A stretch of DNA of 64,000 nt, from positions 44,106,659 through 44,170,658 of the forward strand of contig CM057842.1 of NCBI GenBank assembly GCA_030068075.1, given 5' to 3'. The translations under genes and the position numbers were made by a program. The DNA is from Paguma larvata (Eukaryota; Chordata; Mammalia; Carnivora; Viverridae). Positions 10,447 through 20,557 of the stretch are shown here, in pieces (position 1 is the stretch's first letter; each line of letters opens with the position of its first letter). Below the pieces are notes generated by a model. That model was given only the letters and a program-made list of their open reading frames with translations, was not told the origin of the DNA and searched no databases.

Positions 10447-10545
10447 TCTTTGAGCACTTACTAGCATACTCTGTGCTGGGTTATGTATGCTCTAGCTCTT
10501 AATTCTCCCAGGGCCCTGTTGTAGGTAGCCTTACTCCCATTATAT
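10447..10545 (-). repeat. MIR SINE fragment
   Basis: 'tgagcacttactagcatact' and 'gtgctgggttatgtatgct' match antisense MIR. The polypurine tract abuts its end. Confidence 0.55.
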
Positions 10546-11000
10546 CCCTGCTCCAAATCCTGCAGTGGCTTTTCAGCAAACTCAGAATGACCTGGTCCTC
10601 CCTCTGTACCACACGGATTTCTTTACCATACCTTGAATGTAACAAGCTCCTTTTAACCTTACAACTATTCTCACCACTCAAAATACTCCCACCCCACTCC
10701 CAGATAGCCACATGGTCTGCTTCCCTCCCTCTCTTCATTCTGATCTCTACTCAAAATTCACTTCACAGAGAGGGTTTCCCTGACTCCCCTAATAACCTAC
10801 CTCCCACCTTTACTCTCTGTCTTTTTACTCTATTTTATTTTTCATCAAGGCATTTACCATTACCTAACCTTCTCTATAACTATTTGTGTACTGCCTTTCT
10901 CCCAGCCCCTCCACTAGAACCTGAGTTCCAAGAGGGCAATAAATACATCCCTAAAGTCTAAAGAGTGTCTGGCACAGAATAAGTGCTCAAGAAAAAATGT
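10546..11000 (+). repeat. L2 LINE 3' end
   Basis: Ordered L2 matches: 'ctccaaatcctgcagtggct', 'cacttcacagagagggtttc' (the 'gaggccttccctgac' region), 'catttaccattacctaacc', 'cctgagttccaagagggca' and 'gtgtctggcacagaataagt'. Open frames here are incidental. Confidence 0.8.
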
Positions 11001-11420
11001 CACGAACGAGCTGACGAATCTGTCTTTGTGATTAAAAACAAAACAAAACCTGGGGCTCTAAGAGTTAAGTTCTTTAACCAGTTCACACAGATGGACCTAA
11101 GGACATCACAGGGTTGTTACGAGGCTCACTTCTGCCTCACACCTTTGGCCTTCACATTCTCTCAAGTGCCAGATCTTCACAGCTGGCTCCTTTCCTTCAG
11201 AAAGGTCTTCTGAGGTCCCTCTATCTAAAATTGGCCCCCACTCCCAGTCACTTTCTATCATGTTATCCTATTTTACATTGTTCATAACATTTATTACTCT
11301 CTGACATTATCTTGTTGGTTTCCTTTTTACTGCCTTCCTTAGTAGAATGTAAGTACCATGAACTCTGAACTGCCCACCAGAGCAGTGCAAGTGCAGATTA
11401 GGCAATGAAAAACAAGCCAA

Positions 11421-12344
11421 TACAGGCGTACCTTCTTTTACTGTGCTTCACGATACTGCACTTTTTACAAATTAAAGCTCGGGGCAATCTCACATCAAGC
11501 GAGTAAGTCCATCGGCACCGTTTTTCCAACATTTGCTCACGTCATGTCTCTGTGTCATATTTTGGTAAGTCCTCAAATAGTTCAAACTTTTTCATTATCA
11601 CTATATTTGTTATGTTGACCTACGATCAGTAATCTTTAGTGTTACTATTGGAGCTTGAACATGTGACTGAATTGTTGCAATCTCATGATAAACCTTAAAT
11701 GATGAGGAGTTGCTGCTGATGGAAGTGCAGAGAAAGTGGTTTACTGAAATGGAAGCTAGACCTGGTGAAGATGCTGTGAAGACTGAGGAAACGACAACAA
11801 AGGATTTAGAACATTGAGGCACAGAGTGCGACTGGGGGAGGGGCAGAGAGAGAGGGAGACACAGAATCTGAAGCAGGCTGAGGAATCTGAGCCCTCAGCA
11901 CAGAGCCTGACGCGGGGCTCGAACTCCCAAACGGTAGGATCATGACCTGAGCCAAAGTCGGAAGCTTAACCGATGGAGCCATCCAGACGCCCCCCTCATC
12001 TTATTGTAAGAAACTGCCGCAGTGACCCCAGCCTTCAGTACCCATCACCCTGATCAGCAGCAGCAGTCAATGTCAAGGCAAGACCCTCCACCAGCGGAAA
12101 GAAAAGGACTTGCTAAAAGCTCAGGTGATGGTTAGCATTTTTAGCCATCAAGAATTTTAAAATTAAAGTATGTACATTGTTTTTTTGGACATAATGCTAT
12201 TGCACACTTAATAAACTACAGTATACTGTAAACATAATTTCTATATGTACTGGGAAAACAAAATATTCATTTGACCTGCTTTATTACAATATTTATTGTG
12301 ACAGTCTGAAACTAAACCCATGATATCTCTGAGGTATGCTTGTA
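11421..12344 (+). mobile_element. Tigger1 deletion derivative with TA target duplications
   Basis: The element runs from 11423 (caggcgtaccttctttta) to 12342 (gaggtatgcttg): imperfect terminal inverted repeats, flanked on both sides by TA, as expected for Tc1/mariner-type insertion. The left arm ends near 11650, where it joins directly to sequence from the 3' part of the Tigger1 transposase gene ('acatgtgactgaattgttg', 'aaagtggtttactgaaatgg', 'caagaccctccaccagc'). Most of the transposase gene, including the DDE catalytic part, is missing, so it is inactive. A CAN-SINE interrupts it at about 11817-11993. The minus-strand frame at 11610-11822 is antisense to it. Confidence 0.93.
11817..11993 (-). 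mobile_element. CAN-SINE inside Tigger1, A-tail lost
   Basis: Antisense felid SINE: 'gggggaggggcagagagaga', 'cagaatctgaagcagg', 'atcatgacctgagccaaag', ending 'agccatccagacgcccc'. The AATAAATAAA tail expected at the left edge is missing, so that end was probably deleted after insertion. Confidence 0.9.
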
Positions 12345-12430
12345 AACGAAAGAGGGTGTGTATGGAGATCCCTTGGCACCATTCTTGGTCCATGATAAGT
12401 GCTTACGAGCTACTAATTATTTATTTTGTA

Positions 12431-12914
12431 ATAGTAGAGTTGATGAAATTAGTAATAAGTAAGGTTTTAATAGGCAAAGTTCACAGGAAAAGAAATTCAA
12501 AAGAAAAGGAATAGTATAAACAGAGGTGACTTATCTTAAATTGCATAACCAAGGTAGTGTTGTCCCATAAGTCAGTGGTCTGGATTAAAATAGTAGAAAC
12601 TGGTCTCAGTGTAATTACAGGGGTTCTGGGAGATTCTTTCACTTCTTAAGGATCAAAAACACTGTGTTTCAACCAAAAGCATGGCTTCGGACACCTTCCT
12701 GCACAATTCTACATAATTATAAGATGTATAAATATTTTAATTTCAGGAATGGCACCTAATGTGCAATTTAATTTCCCAACTCTTTAAGCTGACAAAGGTA
12801 GTGATTTTCACTGTGGCAAACAGTTGGCAAAATTATGAGAGACTATCCAGGGCTGTCAAAAAGCAAAACACCAACCAAAGGCAATAAAACTGGAAATTCA
12901 CAAGATGTATGGTC
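12431..12914. other. Unassigned AT-rich sequence
   Basis: No gene or family recognised. Confidence 0.4.
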
Positions 12915-13148
12915 TGAAACTTATATTTTTAATTAAAAAACATCTTTTAAGACAGAAAGCAGGAGCAGGGGAGAAGTGCAGAGGGAGAAAGGGAGAGAAT
13001 CTCAAACAGGCTCCATACTTAGCATGGAGCCCAACATGGGGCTTGATCCCACATCCCTGGAATAATGACCAAAGCTGAAATCAAGAGTCAGATGCTCAAA
13101 TGACTAAGTCACCCACACACTCCTGAAACATATATAATTTTTAATTAA
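12915..13148 (-). mobile_element. CAN-SINE, older subfamily
   Basis: Antisense SINE body 12937-13123: 'ggggcttgatcccacatccc' and 'gactaagtcacccacacac', without a strong CT tract. Flanked by a long imperfect duplication starting tgaaac and ending ttaattaa, at 12915-12936 and 13124-13148. Confidence 0.85.
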
Positions 13149-14343
13149 TAATTTAAACAAGAATTGATTCTTCTGGAAGAAAGAATTGAAAGAGATGATA
13201 AAAATTCAAGTCCTAATATGCAGAAAAATGAATTAAGTATTCATATGATTTCAAGATTCCCTCACAATTCAATAGAGAGTGGAGGGTAACTTCATCATCC
13301 TAGAGTAAATATTTATTTTAGGATTTGGGGAGCAAAACTGCTATTGCCAAAAAACAAACAAAAAAAAACCCCCATGATTCATGCTATACCCAACTCCTAC
13401 AGCCTCCACAACCATTCCTGAGGGAAAAAAATGAAGAGCTGAAGGATATTGCAAAGAACAGTGAACTAAGAGTAAAAACATCTGTATTCAAACTTTGTAG
13501 TTTGTAAGACTGGAAGGATGGAACAGGAGTGTCATTGTGTTGAATCTTTGCTCAGATACCAATTTCCCAGCTGCCAGCCTATCTCTCTTCTCTGTACTTG
13601 CACCACTTCCCTTGAGATGGAAGGGTTAACATGCCAAGACTTATCTTGGGAAGGCAGGCCTCCCAGGAAAGAAGTTAGCTTTCTACAAAGTTGCACAGAA
13701 ACCCAGCAATGGCCTATTGCTTAAAGCAATTAATCCTGGTCAGTGGTGGCAAGTCTTGGTCCCCGGTCCCCCAATCATGCCAGATTCCCCAACCTGAATG
13801 TTTATGTGAAAAATTCTGCCGTTAGTTTGCTACATAATATAGCTACAATCACAAGTCTTAGACTTCAGCCCACTAATCACTTCAGGGGAGAGCCTGGTAC
13901 CCCCAACCATACATGCTGAGTTAGCAGCATGTAGTTGGAGCCCACTCTAAATGGTGTTGTACCCTGGCTGGCCACCGATAATAGCAAGGAAGAGCTGACG
14001 CTTCCCTAATAATTCATCCTAAAAGCCCCAAATCTCAAGAATAGAAATATCTTCGCAAGAATCTGATTTCCAGCCATATCAGATTGCTGTGTGCTGCCCC
14101 AAAATTCGATGAACAGAGAAAAAATACACACATCTGCTACCATATGTAAGATTTCCCCCAGGACGGATATGTGTACATTCTGGCTATTTGCCCTGGTTCC
14201 CACAATATTTCTATTGATAATGCTTATCAAGGGGGGAATAATGCCTCTTGATAACCATTTAGAAGCTTGTTGAAACAGAAAAGGAAGGTTAAAGTATATA
14301 CATATATATATGTGCATATACATATTATATATATAATTTTATA
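13149..14343. other. Unassigned sequence
   Basis: No gene or repeat family recognised apart from an A-rich run at 13350-13370 and an AT/GT-rich stretch at 14296-14340. Short open frames lack recognisable domains. Confidence 0.35.
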
Positions 14344-14344
14344 C

Positions 14345-14693
14345 CTAACTATATTTTATACCTCAGAATGTGACCTTATTTGGAAACAGAGTCTTTAAAG
14401 AGGCAATTGAGTTAAAATGAGAGCATTTAACTCCAATCTAACCAGAGACCTTATTAAAAGATGAAATTTGGACAGGAAGGCAGATATGCATCGGGGGAGA
14501 CCTAGGGAGACTGTTAAGAGACCTAGGGAGAAAATGGTCATTGACAAGCCAAGGAGAGAGGCCTGGAACAGGGATCCTTACCTCACAGCCTTCAGAAGGA
14601 CTCAATTCTGAAGGTACCTTGATCTTGGACTCCAGAACTGAAACAATATACTCCTGTTGTTTAAATACCAATATGTGGTACTTTGTTACAAGA
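14345..14693 (+). mobile_element. MLT1-like MaLR LTR
   Basis: Sense MLT1 pattern: 'gaatgtgaccttatttggaa', 'accagagaccttattaaaag', 'gaaggtaccttgatcttgga', 'ctcctgttgtttaaatacc' and 'gtggtactttgttac'. The first part of the LTR is missing or replaced by AT-rich sequence. The 126-codon frame starting at 14541 reads out of this LTR and is not a gene. Confidence 0.78.
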
Positions 14694-15010
14694 AGGGTAC
14701 AGAGTTTCCAAATTAGAAACACGTGTACCAGAACACGGAATCATTGTGGTCATCCAGAGGACACAGCACACTGCTCTGGAGGGCAGCATTCCCAAGGTCA
14801 TATCGAGACTCATCCCCAAACTGAACAGTATATACTCTGTCCAGCCTCCCATAGTGTCCCTGAACAAGTCAACTTGTGGATAGAGTCTAATGATGCACAG
14901 AAAGCCTCAATGATGGTCTGAAGCACTTGCTACAGATATTTAAAAATCAGCTTTACATTTAGCTAACTTACAGGCAAATTAAACATTATAAGAGAATGAT
15001 ATTAGGTAGA
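14694..15010. other. Unassigned sequence
   Basis: No gene or family recognised; overlapping short frames on both strands appear incidental. Confidence 0.4.
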
Positions 15011-15179
15011 GGCACCTGAGTGGCCCAGTTGGTTAAGCTCTTGCTCTTGGTTTCAGATCAGGTCATGAGCTCATGTTTCATGAATTCGAGTCCCACATCC
15101 AGCTCCACACTGACAGTGAGCTCGAGATTCTCTTTCTTCCTCTCTCTCTCTGTCCCTCCCTTACTTATACATGTACTTT

Positions 15180-15210
<31 letters not shown>

Positions 15211-15220
15211 CCCAAAAAAT
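15011..15220 (+). mobile_element. CAN-SINE (felid type)
   Basis: Head ggcacctgagtggcccagtt, CT tract, tail AAAATAAATAAATAAA. Possible flanking duplication gatattaggtag / gatgttaatgtag. Confidence 0.93.
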
Positions 15221-15279
15221 AGATGTTAATGTAGGCACTACTGGGTTTTCACAGTGCTTTTAAAAAATAGATAAATTAA

Positions 15280-15942
15280 GCCTTTCCACACTACCCAGAG
15301 AGGAGTCCATATGGCATTGTTCTGGTTTCTGTTGTAACTTAAAGGGAAACTTACACAGTGTCTGGAGCTCTCCATGTCCTACAAGTGAAAGAGGAAGATG
15401 TCCTCAAATTCTGCCTCCATTCTCTGTGTAACACAGACTCTCCTCTGTGCTATGTGGACATTGTCATCTCTGCAATAATAAGGGAGCTCACTCAGTGGGT
15501 CTGTTGTAGTAGGTATTGGCCCAGGAAGTTCTACACATGTGTTGCACCATTTTCCATGAACATGTATAAGAAGTAAGGCCTGATCTCGACTTCTACAAAG
15601 ATTCTGAAGAAATTGGGAAGAAAATGGAAAGAAAACTGCTGAAAATACGGTGACAAAGGAGGAATTTCAGGATGAATGGACTGCTCCATTTCCCAAGTTC
15701 ACTGCTATTCAGCGTGAAGTCACGAACTGATCTGAAGGCATGGTTCTCTCTGCGCCTGTTCCGCAGTTCCACTCTGAAGACTGGAGCTCAGCCTGTCACT
15801 GAAGACTGATTTGTATCTTCCACTACTCAGGCCACTGAATGGATGGGAGCAGACAGTGAGTGGTCTCTTAAGCTACTCTTCCAAACTCTCAGAAAAAATG
15901 TTGATGGAAAATAATCAGTTTCTAAACATTGTAAAAAAAAAA
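15280..15942 (+). pseudogene. RPSA: Processed pseudogene of RPSA (40S ribosomal protein SA / laminin receptor, uS2)
   Basis: This is a reverse-transcribed copy of RPSA mRNA. The parent gene encodes the small-subunit ribosomal protein uS2, also known as the laminin receptor. The 5' UTR is present from about 15280 (gagtccatatggcattgttc; gtaacttaaagggaaactt). The start codon at 15358-15360 is GTG instead of ATG. The first 18 codons read as RPSA (SGALHVLQVKEEDVLKF after the start). The sequence then jumps to the region encoding LCNTDSPLCYVDI, about residue 143 onward in human RPSA, so about 370 nt is deleted. The joint falls at a short TCCT/CTGCCT-like overlap. An in-frame TAA stops this frame at 15574-15576. 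Downstream, the acidic C-terminal coding region is recognisable in shifted frames (gaggaatttcaggatgaatg; actgaagactga; gaatggatgggagcag). The RPSA 3' UTR end (gttgatggaaaataatcagt) follows, its AATAAA changed to AATAAT at 15910-15915, then a poly(A) run at 15933-15942. No introns. Possible diverged target duplications lie at about 15262-15280 and 15937-15955. It cannot make RPSA. Confidence 0.95.
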
Positions 15943-15945
15943 GTA

Positions 15946-16374
15946 GGTAACAAAGTTAATGGTATGTTGGGATGTTTTTTAGAAAAAAATTACAAAACCA
16001 GAGAATTCATTTGTGGAGTTAACCTATTGGGACACTAACCTGAGTATGAGCTGGGAAAAATGTTTTCATTATCTTCAGAAAGCTAGGCTTCCCACATATT
16101 TCCCATTGGTCATTGATTCAACAGGATCAGTTCTTCAAGTAAGAAAATGGGTGCAAGGTAAGTAGAAGTGGGTAACTCTAGGTATTGCAGTTGAATATTC
16201 AGGTAGCTCAGATACAGCACCATTTTCTGATAATGAGATTTAGAAGGCTTAATAATTTAAGCTATCCCCAGAGTGGAATGGGTTTGCTCTTGAAGACTTT
16301 CTGGCACAGGGATATTCAGCTAAAATTTGGATTGGGCTGCCTATCCATCTTTATATCCATCTGAATAGAAATAC
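15946..16374. other. Unassigned sequence
   Basis: No gene or family recognised. The 75-codon frame at 15811-16038 runs from the tail of the RPSA pseudogene into flanking sequence and is incidental. Confidence 0.4.
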
Positions 16375-16800
16375 TTATTCAGTATTAGGAATATCCTGGG
16401 TATTGAAATACAAAGAACAGTCATAGTCATAACAATCTGTTCTCAAAGTGTTTACATTGTAGTAAAAGTTGTAAGATCAATATATAGAAAATTTCAATAT
16501 AGAATAGAAAGTTATTAGTATCACAAAAGAAGACAGTTACAATGTCACAGAAGTGCAAAAGGGAGATATTGTGGAAGTGATGGTATTTAAGTGACATAAA
16601 TTGCATTAACAGGTAGAGAAAATGGCATAAGCCAAGACAGAGTAGAGGTTGAGGAATGATTAGAATGTGGGTATGTTTAGGGAAACTAGGAAATATGGCT
16701 GAAAAGGTCATCTATGTGTCAACGATAGAGGATTTTAATTAGTAGGCTAGGAATGTAAGTTTTATTCTGAAGACCAATAGGAGTCATTCAAAGATGGTGA
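16375..16800 (-). repeat. L2 LINE fragment
   Basis: Antisense L2 order: 'tattgaaatacaaagaacag', 'gtgtttacattgtagtaa', 'aaatggcataagccaagaca', 'gtaagttttattctgaagac', 'ccaataggagtcattcaaag'. The 94-codon minus-strand frame is a degenerate reading of this LINE. Confidence 0.65.
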
Positions 16801-17549
16801 CATTACAGAGATGTCGTCAGCAAAATTCCAAAGACAAGATTCCACCCTATCATATGATTTCTGTTGACTCTCTTTCTTCTAAGATCCCCTCAGTCTCTGG
16901 ATTCAACAAACACATGGACCACACTAGTTGAGTTAAGGCTTGGGTATGGGGAAGCTACCTAATGTTTCCTAAAGTACTGGCTGTATCACAGGTGATCACA
17001 GAGAGAGCAAAGTTCAAACAATTAAAGGGAATAGGAAACCCAAGCCATGGGGGTTCTTCCCTTTCTGGGAATCCCTCCAGGCAAGAAGCCAGTTCAGAGA
17101 TGTCATCAGCTTGTCTTTTCACAAATGACAATTTCTCAGCAGGAAAGTGATATTTTTCCTCTTTGCCTCACTCTCTGACACATAGTTGGTAATCTCTTCC
17201 AATATTTGATGGTCTCACAAAAAAGCTGATGGGGACACAACTGTGGGCTGGAAGGAAGAACCTAAACTCTATGCATCTTCAGCCTGATTCAAATCATTAA
17301 CCGTGAACTTCAGCCAGGTGAAGCAAATACTTATAGAGCAACTAGAAAGAACCTGTAGATCCACTGACCTGGAATCTGCTTCACTGAGCCAAGCCTGCAA
17401 AAGTGTGATTATAAAACCACAAAGCTTGACAAAAGAAACGTTAATGTGCTCCAGGGCCTTGTACCTAAAATTGCCGTCCTTTATTACTATAGGAACTGAC
17501 TAACTGTATTGCTCTATTTACTTAATTTTGTACCTAAATATGATCACCT
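16801..17549. other. Unassigned sequence
   Basis: No gene or family recognised. Confidence 0.35.
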
Positions 17550-17624
17550 CGAAGTGTGGCTTCTAGAAATCTATTATGAAGAAACATAAATATGCAAAGA
17601 TTCATGTAGAAGGATGCTCACTGC

Positions 17625-17772
17625 AGCATTGCCTAATTTTTTTTTAAGTTTGTGTTTATTTATTCATTTAAGTAATCTCTGCGCTCAACGTGGAGCTTCG
17701 ACTCATGACCCTGAGATCAAGAGTCGCATGCTATTCCAAGTGAGTCAGCCAGGCATCTCCAGCATTGTCTAA
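17625..17772 (-). mobile_element. CAN-SINE, older short subfamily, inside an L1M
   Basis: T run at about 17637-17644, then 'agtaatctctgcgctcaacg', 'cgactcatgaccctgagatc' and 'agtcagccaggcatctcc'. It lacks a CT tract. Flanked by agcattgcctaa (17625-17636) and agcattgtctaa (17761-17772). Confidence 0.9.
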
Positions 17773-17861
17773 ACAAGCAAAAGACTGAAAAACATATAAA
17801 ATCCAAGAGGAGATGATTGCTTAAGTGACATACAGTAATACAAGGAACTACCAGTCACCAA

Positions 17862-18325
17862 TTGCTGTCTTTGACTTGCAGTTCTTCAAATTTACAATAA
17901 GAGGCAAAAGCAATATACATTCAGTACAAACCATACTTCAAATTCTGAATCTGCTGAATTTTGATCTTTTCCCAGACTAAGAATATGCACTATGACACAC
18001 TTTCCTGATGCCAGGCAGTAGCAGCAAGCTGCGGCTCTCAGTCAGCCACCCGATCAGGAAGGTAAACAGCCAAAACATGACCACTCTGGTTTTCACTTTC
18101 AGTATGATATTCAATAAATTACATAAGATATTCAATACTTAATTAGAAAATAAGTTTTGTGTTACGTGATTTTGCCCAACTACAGGCTAATGTAACTGTT
18201 CTGAGCACAATTAAGGTATGATGTTCAGTAGATTAAGTGTGTTAACTACACTTTCAAATTAGGATATTTTCAATATCTGATGGTTTAATAGGAGGTAATT
18301 CCATCATAAGTGGAGGAAGTGTACT
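17862..18325 (+). mobile_element. MER44-like Tigger non-autonomous DNA transposon
   Basis: Ordered matches to a MER44/Tigger-type consensus: 'tttgacttgcagttcttcaa', 'gctgcggctctcagtcagcc', 'cactttcagtatgatattca', 'gatgttcagtagattaagtg', 'gatattttcaatatctgatg', ending near 'ccatcataagtggagga'. Ends are degraded; no coding capacity. The exact family name is from memory. Confidence 0.75.
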
Positions 18326-18419
18326 AACAAGAAAATATGTCTGTGTATTGTTGTCTATGTGTCCCTCAAATAGTGTCAAGAAAAATAACTAGGATGCAAA
18401 TGGTATAATACAATCTAAT

Positions 18420-18490
18420 TCTTAAATACATATATAAAATTACATTTATGCAAGATATTTGAATATATATATAAGATATATATCTATCAT
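18420..18490. repeat. AT-rich simple sequence
   Basis: ATATAT/ATAAGATAT-type low-complexity DNA. Confidence 0.7.
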
Positions 18491-18547
18491 CTATCATCTC
18501 CATGTAGATAGAGAGATAGAAGCTGTGATATACAGATATAGATGAAA

Positions 18548-18583
18548 CATGTATGTGTGTGTGTGTGTGTGCATGTGTGTGTG
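18548..18583. repeat. (TG)n microsatellite
   Basis: About 16 TG units with one GCATG interruption. Confidence 0.92.
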
Positions 18584-18874
18584 AAGCCTAAAATTGTGAA
18601 CCAAGTTAATAGTAAGTGTCTCTGAGGGATTTAGATTGTGGAGAATACTTCATTTTTGAGTTGGTGTACTTCTGAATGGGTTGAAATTTCTTACAATAAG
18701 CTATTTATAAAAATAATTACTATTTTTATAATCACAAAAAGGATATTTCTATCAGAAAAGACAGAAAAAAGGCACCAATCTTTCATTAACTTTTCAGATT
18801 TCATTATCATTACATCAGAGATAATTTTATTATCTTTTTAAGTGTGGTGAAAATAACAGTGTGGCATAAAATAA

Positions 18875-18990
18875 GCAATGTGGTATAGTGGAAAGAATAC
18901 TGGACATAAAGTCCAAATCCTTCAGTTGAGTCTGAGTTCTCCATTTTCTCTCCCAAGCCTTAGCTTTCTTCATGTATAAAATAAGTAGCT
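18875..18990 (+). repeat. MIR SINE
   Basis: 'caatgtggtatagtggaaag', 'atactggacataaagtccaa' and 'cttcatgtataaaataagt' match the tRNA-derived head and core of MIR. Confidence 0.8.
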
Positions 18991-19600
18991 GTATTTATTG
19001 TTCTAGCCAATACTAACATCTCATTATTATAACTAGAAACAAACATACCAAGATTCAGTCCTCCTTCTAGAAATGGCCTATAATGAGCCTCACGAAACTA
19101 AAATCAGTGTAAAGGTAGGTGGAACTAGTCCCTCTACACACTTGGAAGAGCTAGAATGGAATAAATTTCTATCCTAAATTCCCAAGTCACAAGCATATTC
19201 TACTTCTTTTAGCAAAGAATGTGAGGAGAAAGTAACCAAGTTGTTTTTATAGACTTGCAGTCATAATTTTTGCAAATAATTCTATAATCATTGCCACCCC
19301 AAGACTCACTCACTCATTCACTCACCATTGTTTAGACACAAAATTGAGATGAGACAGGAAAATGAACCAACACAAAATCTTACAACTAATAAGTAGAAGA
19401 TTCAGGACTATGAACATTTAAATCATATCTAGATTGATACTCTTCAGATCTTGCAGCTTCAGGCTAAGCATAAGTTGTCATAAGCATCATATAATGCTTT
19501 GAACCTCCCCATAGCCTTCACCTGATGAGTCTCTTTGTAACACCTCTCTCAGTCCCATTTATTTCTCAGAAATTGTAACACATTACAAGGGAAAGACTCT
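18991..19600. other. Unassigned sequence
   Basis: Contains a short run of ACTC/ATTC units at about 19304-19326; otherwise no gene or family recognised. Confidence 0.35.
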
Positions 19601-20110
19601 TGGATGCTTACATGTTCAAGGCATGGTACTAGATGCAGAAAATACAATGCTAAGAGGGAAAAATTAAAATGTTGGGCCAAACCAGATCCAGTTAGTACTT
19701 GTTCTCATGGAATGAGTAGTCTAGAAGGAGAGTTAAATATTAAATAATCATACAAATTAATGAGAATGAGAAGACTAAAAATGATCTTTTCAGAACATAT
19801 AATAAAAGTACCTAAACTGTTCTTGAGCAAGTGATGCCTCAACTTGGATTTGAGAGATGAATAGTCAATAATCTGGTGAAAGGAGAAAGGAGCAAAGAGG
19901 AAGTACATTACAGGAAGAGAAAGCACCATGTTCAAAGACCCTGTGGTAACAGAAGAGAGAGCTGGTTTTAAAAAACTAAAGTGCCAATGAAAATGGCTAC
20001 TGAAAAGTTTTAAGCATGGAGTGAATGTCGTAGAGAGTAGTTGTGAGATGAGGCAAAACAGGGCATAGAATACTGCTTTAACAATTAAAGTACAAGAGAC
20101 ACTAGGTGTT
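19601..20110 (-). repeat. L2 LINE fragment
   Basis: Antisense L2 order: 'caaggcatggtactagatgc', 'ctcatggaatgagtagtcta', 'gagatgaatagtcaataatc', 'accatgttcaaagaccctg', 'aaaagttttaagcatggagt'. The 144-codon minus-strand frame across it is the L2 strand but has no recognisable intact domain; I treat it as a decayed LINE. Confidence 0.7.
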
Positions 20111-20180
20111 AATAGGAGGGAAAAAATCATACGTGTCAATTGAAAAAACTCTCCTCCTAATTCAAAGGCACTATTAAAAT

Positions 20181-20402
20181 ACTAGCTGATAGGGGCACCT
20201 GGGTGGCTCAGGTCATGATCTAATGGTTTGTGAGTGTGAGCCCCGCGTGGGACTCTCTGCTGACAGCTCGGAGCCTGGAGCCTGTTTTGGATTCTGTATC
20301 TCCCTCTCTCTCTGTCCCTCCCCTGCTTGTACTCTGTCTCTCTCTCTCTCTCAAAAACAAATAAAGATTTAAAAAAAATAATAAAAATATACTAGCCGAT
20401 AG
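20181..20402 (+). mobile_element. CAN-SINE with internal deletion, at the L1 5' junction
   Basis: Body 20193-20390 with head gggcacctgggtggctca and a CT tract. Target duplications are actagctgatag (20181-20192) and actagccgatag (20391-20402). The stretch normally between the two GGCTCAG motifs of the SINE head is missing: one motif is followed directly by GTCATGATC. Confidence 0.95.
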
Positions 20403-20517
20403 ATTTCAAGATATACTACAAAACTGTAGTAATCACAACAGTATGGGAATGGAACAAAAATAGATACATAGATGAATGGATCAGAATAGATAGCCCAGAA
20501 ATAAACCTGCAATATAT

Positions 20518-20557
20518 GGTCAATTAATCTTTTTTTTTTTTTTGGTCAATTAATCTT
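20518..20557 (-). other. Poly(T) insertion with 14-bp direct duplication
   Basis: ggtcaattaatctt occurs at 20518-20531 and again at 20544-20557, separated by 12 T. This is what a retrotransposition that copied only a poly(A) tail would leave; replication slippage is the alternative. Confidence 0.85.

Larger units (their letters stand above)
11090..12430 (+). repeat. L2 LINE 3' end split by Tigger1
   Basis: L2 body at about 11130-11420 ('ttccttcagaaaggtcttct', 'agtagaatgtaagtaccatg') is cut by the Tigger1 at 11423-12342. A plausible L2 end, 'ggtccatgataagtgcttac', follows at about 12390. The right-hand part is less certain. Confidence 0.55.
17550..18720 (+). repeat. Old L1 (L1M-type) 3' end, interrupted twice
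   Basis: L1M-like sense matches: 'cttctagaaatctattatga', 'gctcactgcagcattgccta', 'caagaggagatgattgctta', then beyond the inserted elements 'aatggtataatacaatctaa' and 'gtgtctctgagggatttaga'. Split by a CAN-SINE (17637-17760) and a MER44-like element (about 17862-18325). AT and GT microsatellites lie near its 3' part. Confidence 0.6.

Noticed and set aside
10147..10502. Ser/Pro/Leu/Phe-rich and Arg/Glu/Gly-rich proteins on both strands
   Set aside because: All are frames through the polypurine tract; no start context, domain or alternative evidence.
14541..14921. 126-codon plus-strand frame
   Set aside because: Starts within an MLT1 LTR and runs out into unassigned DNA; no domain.
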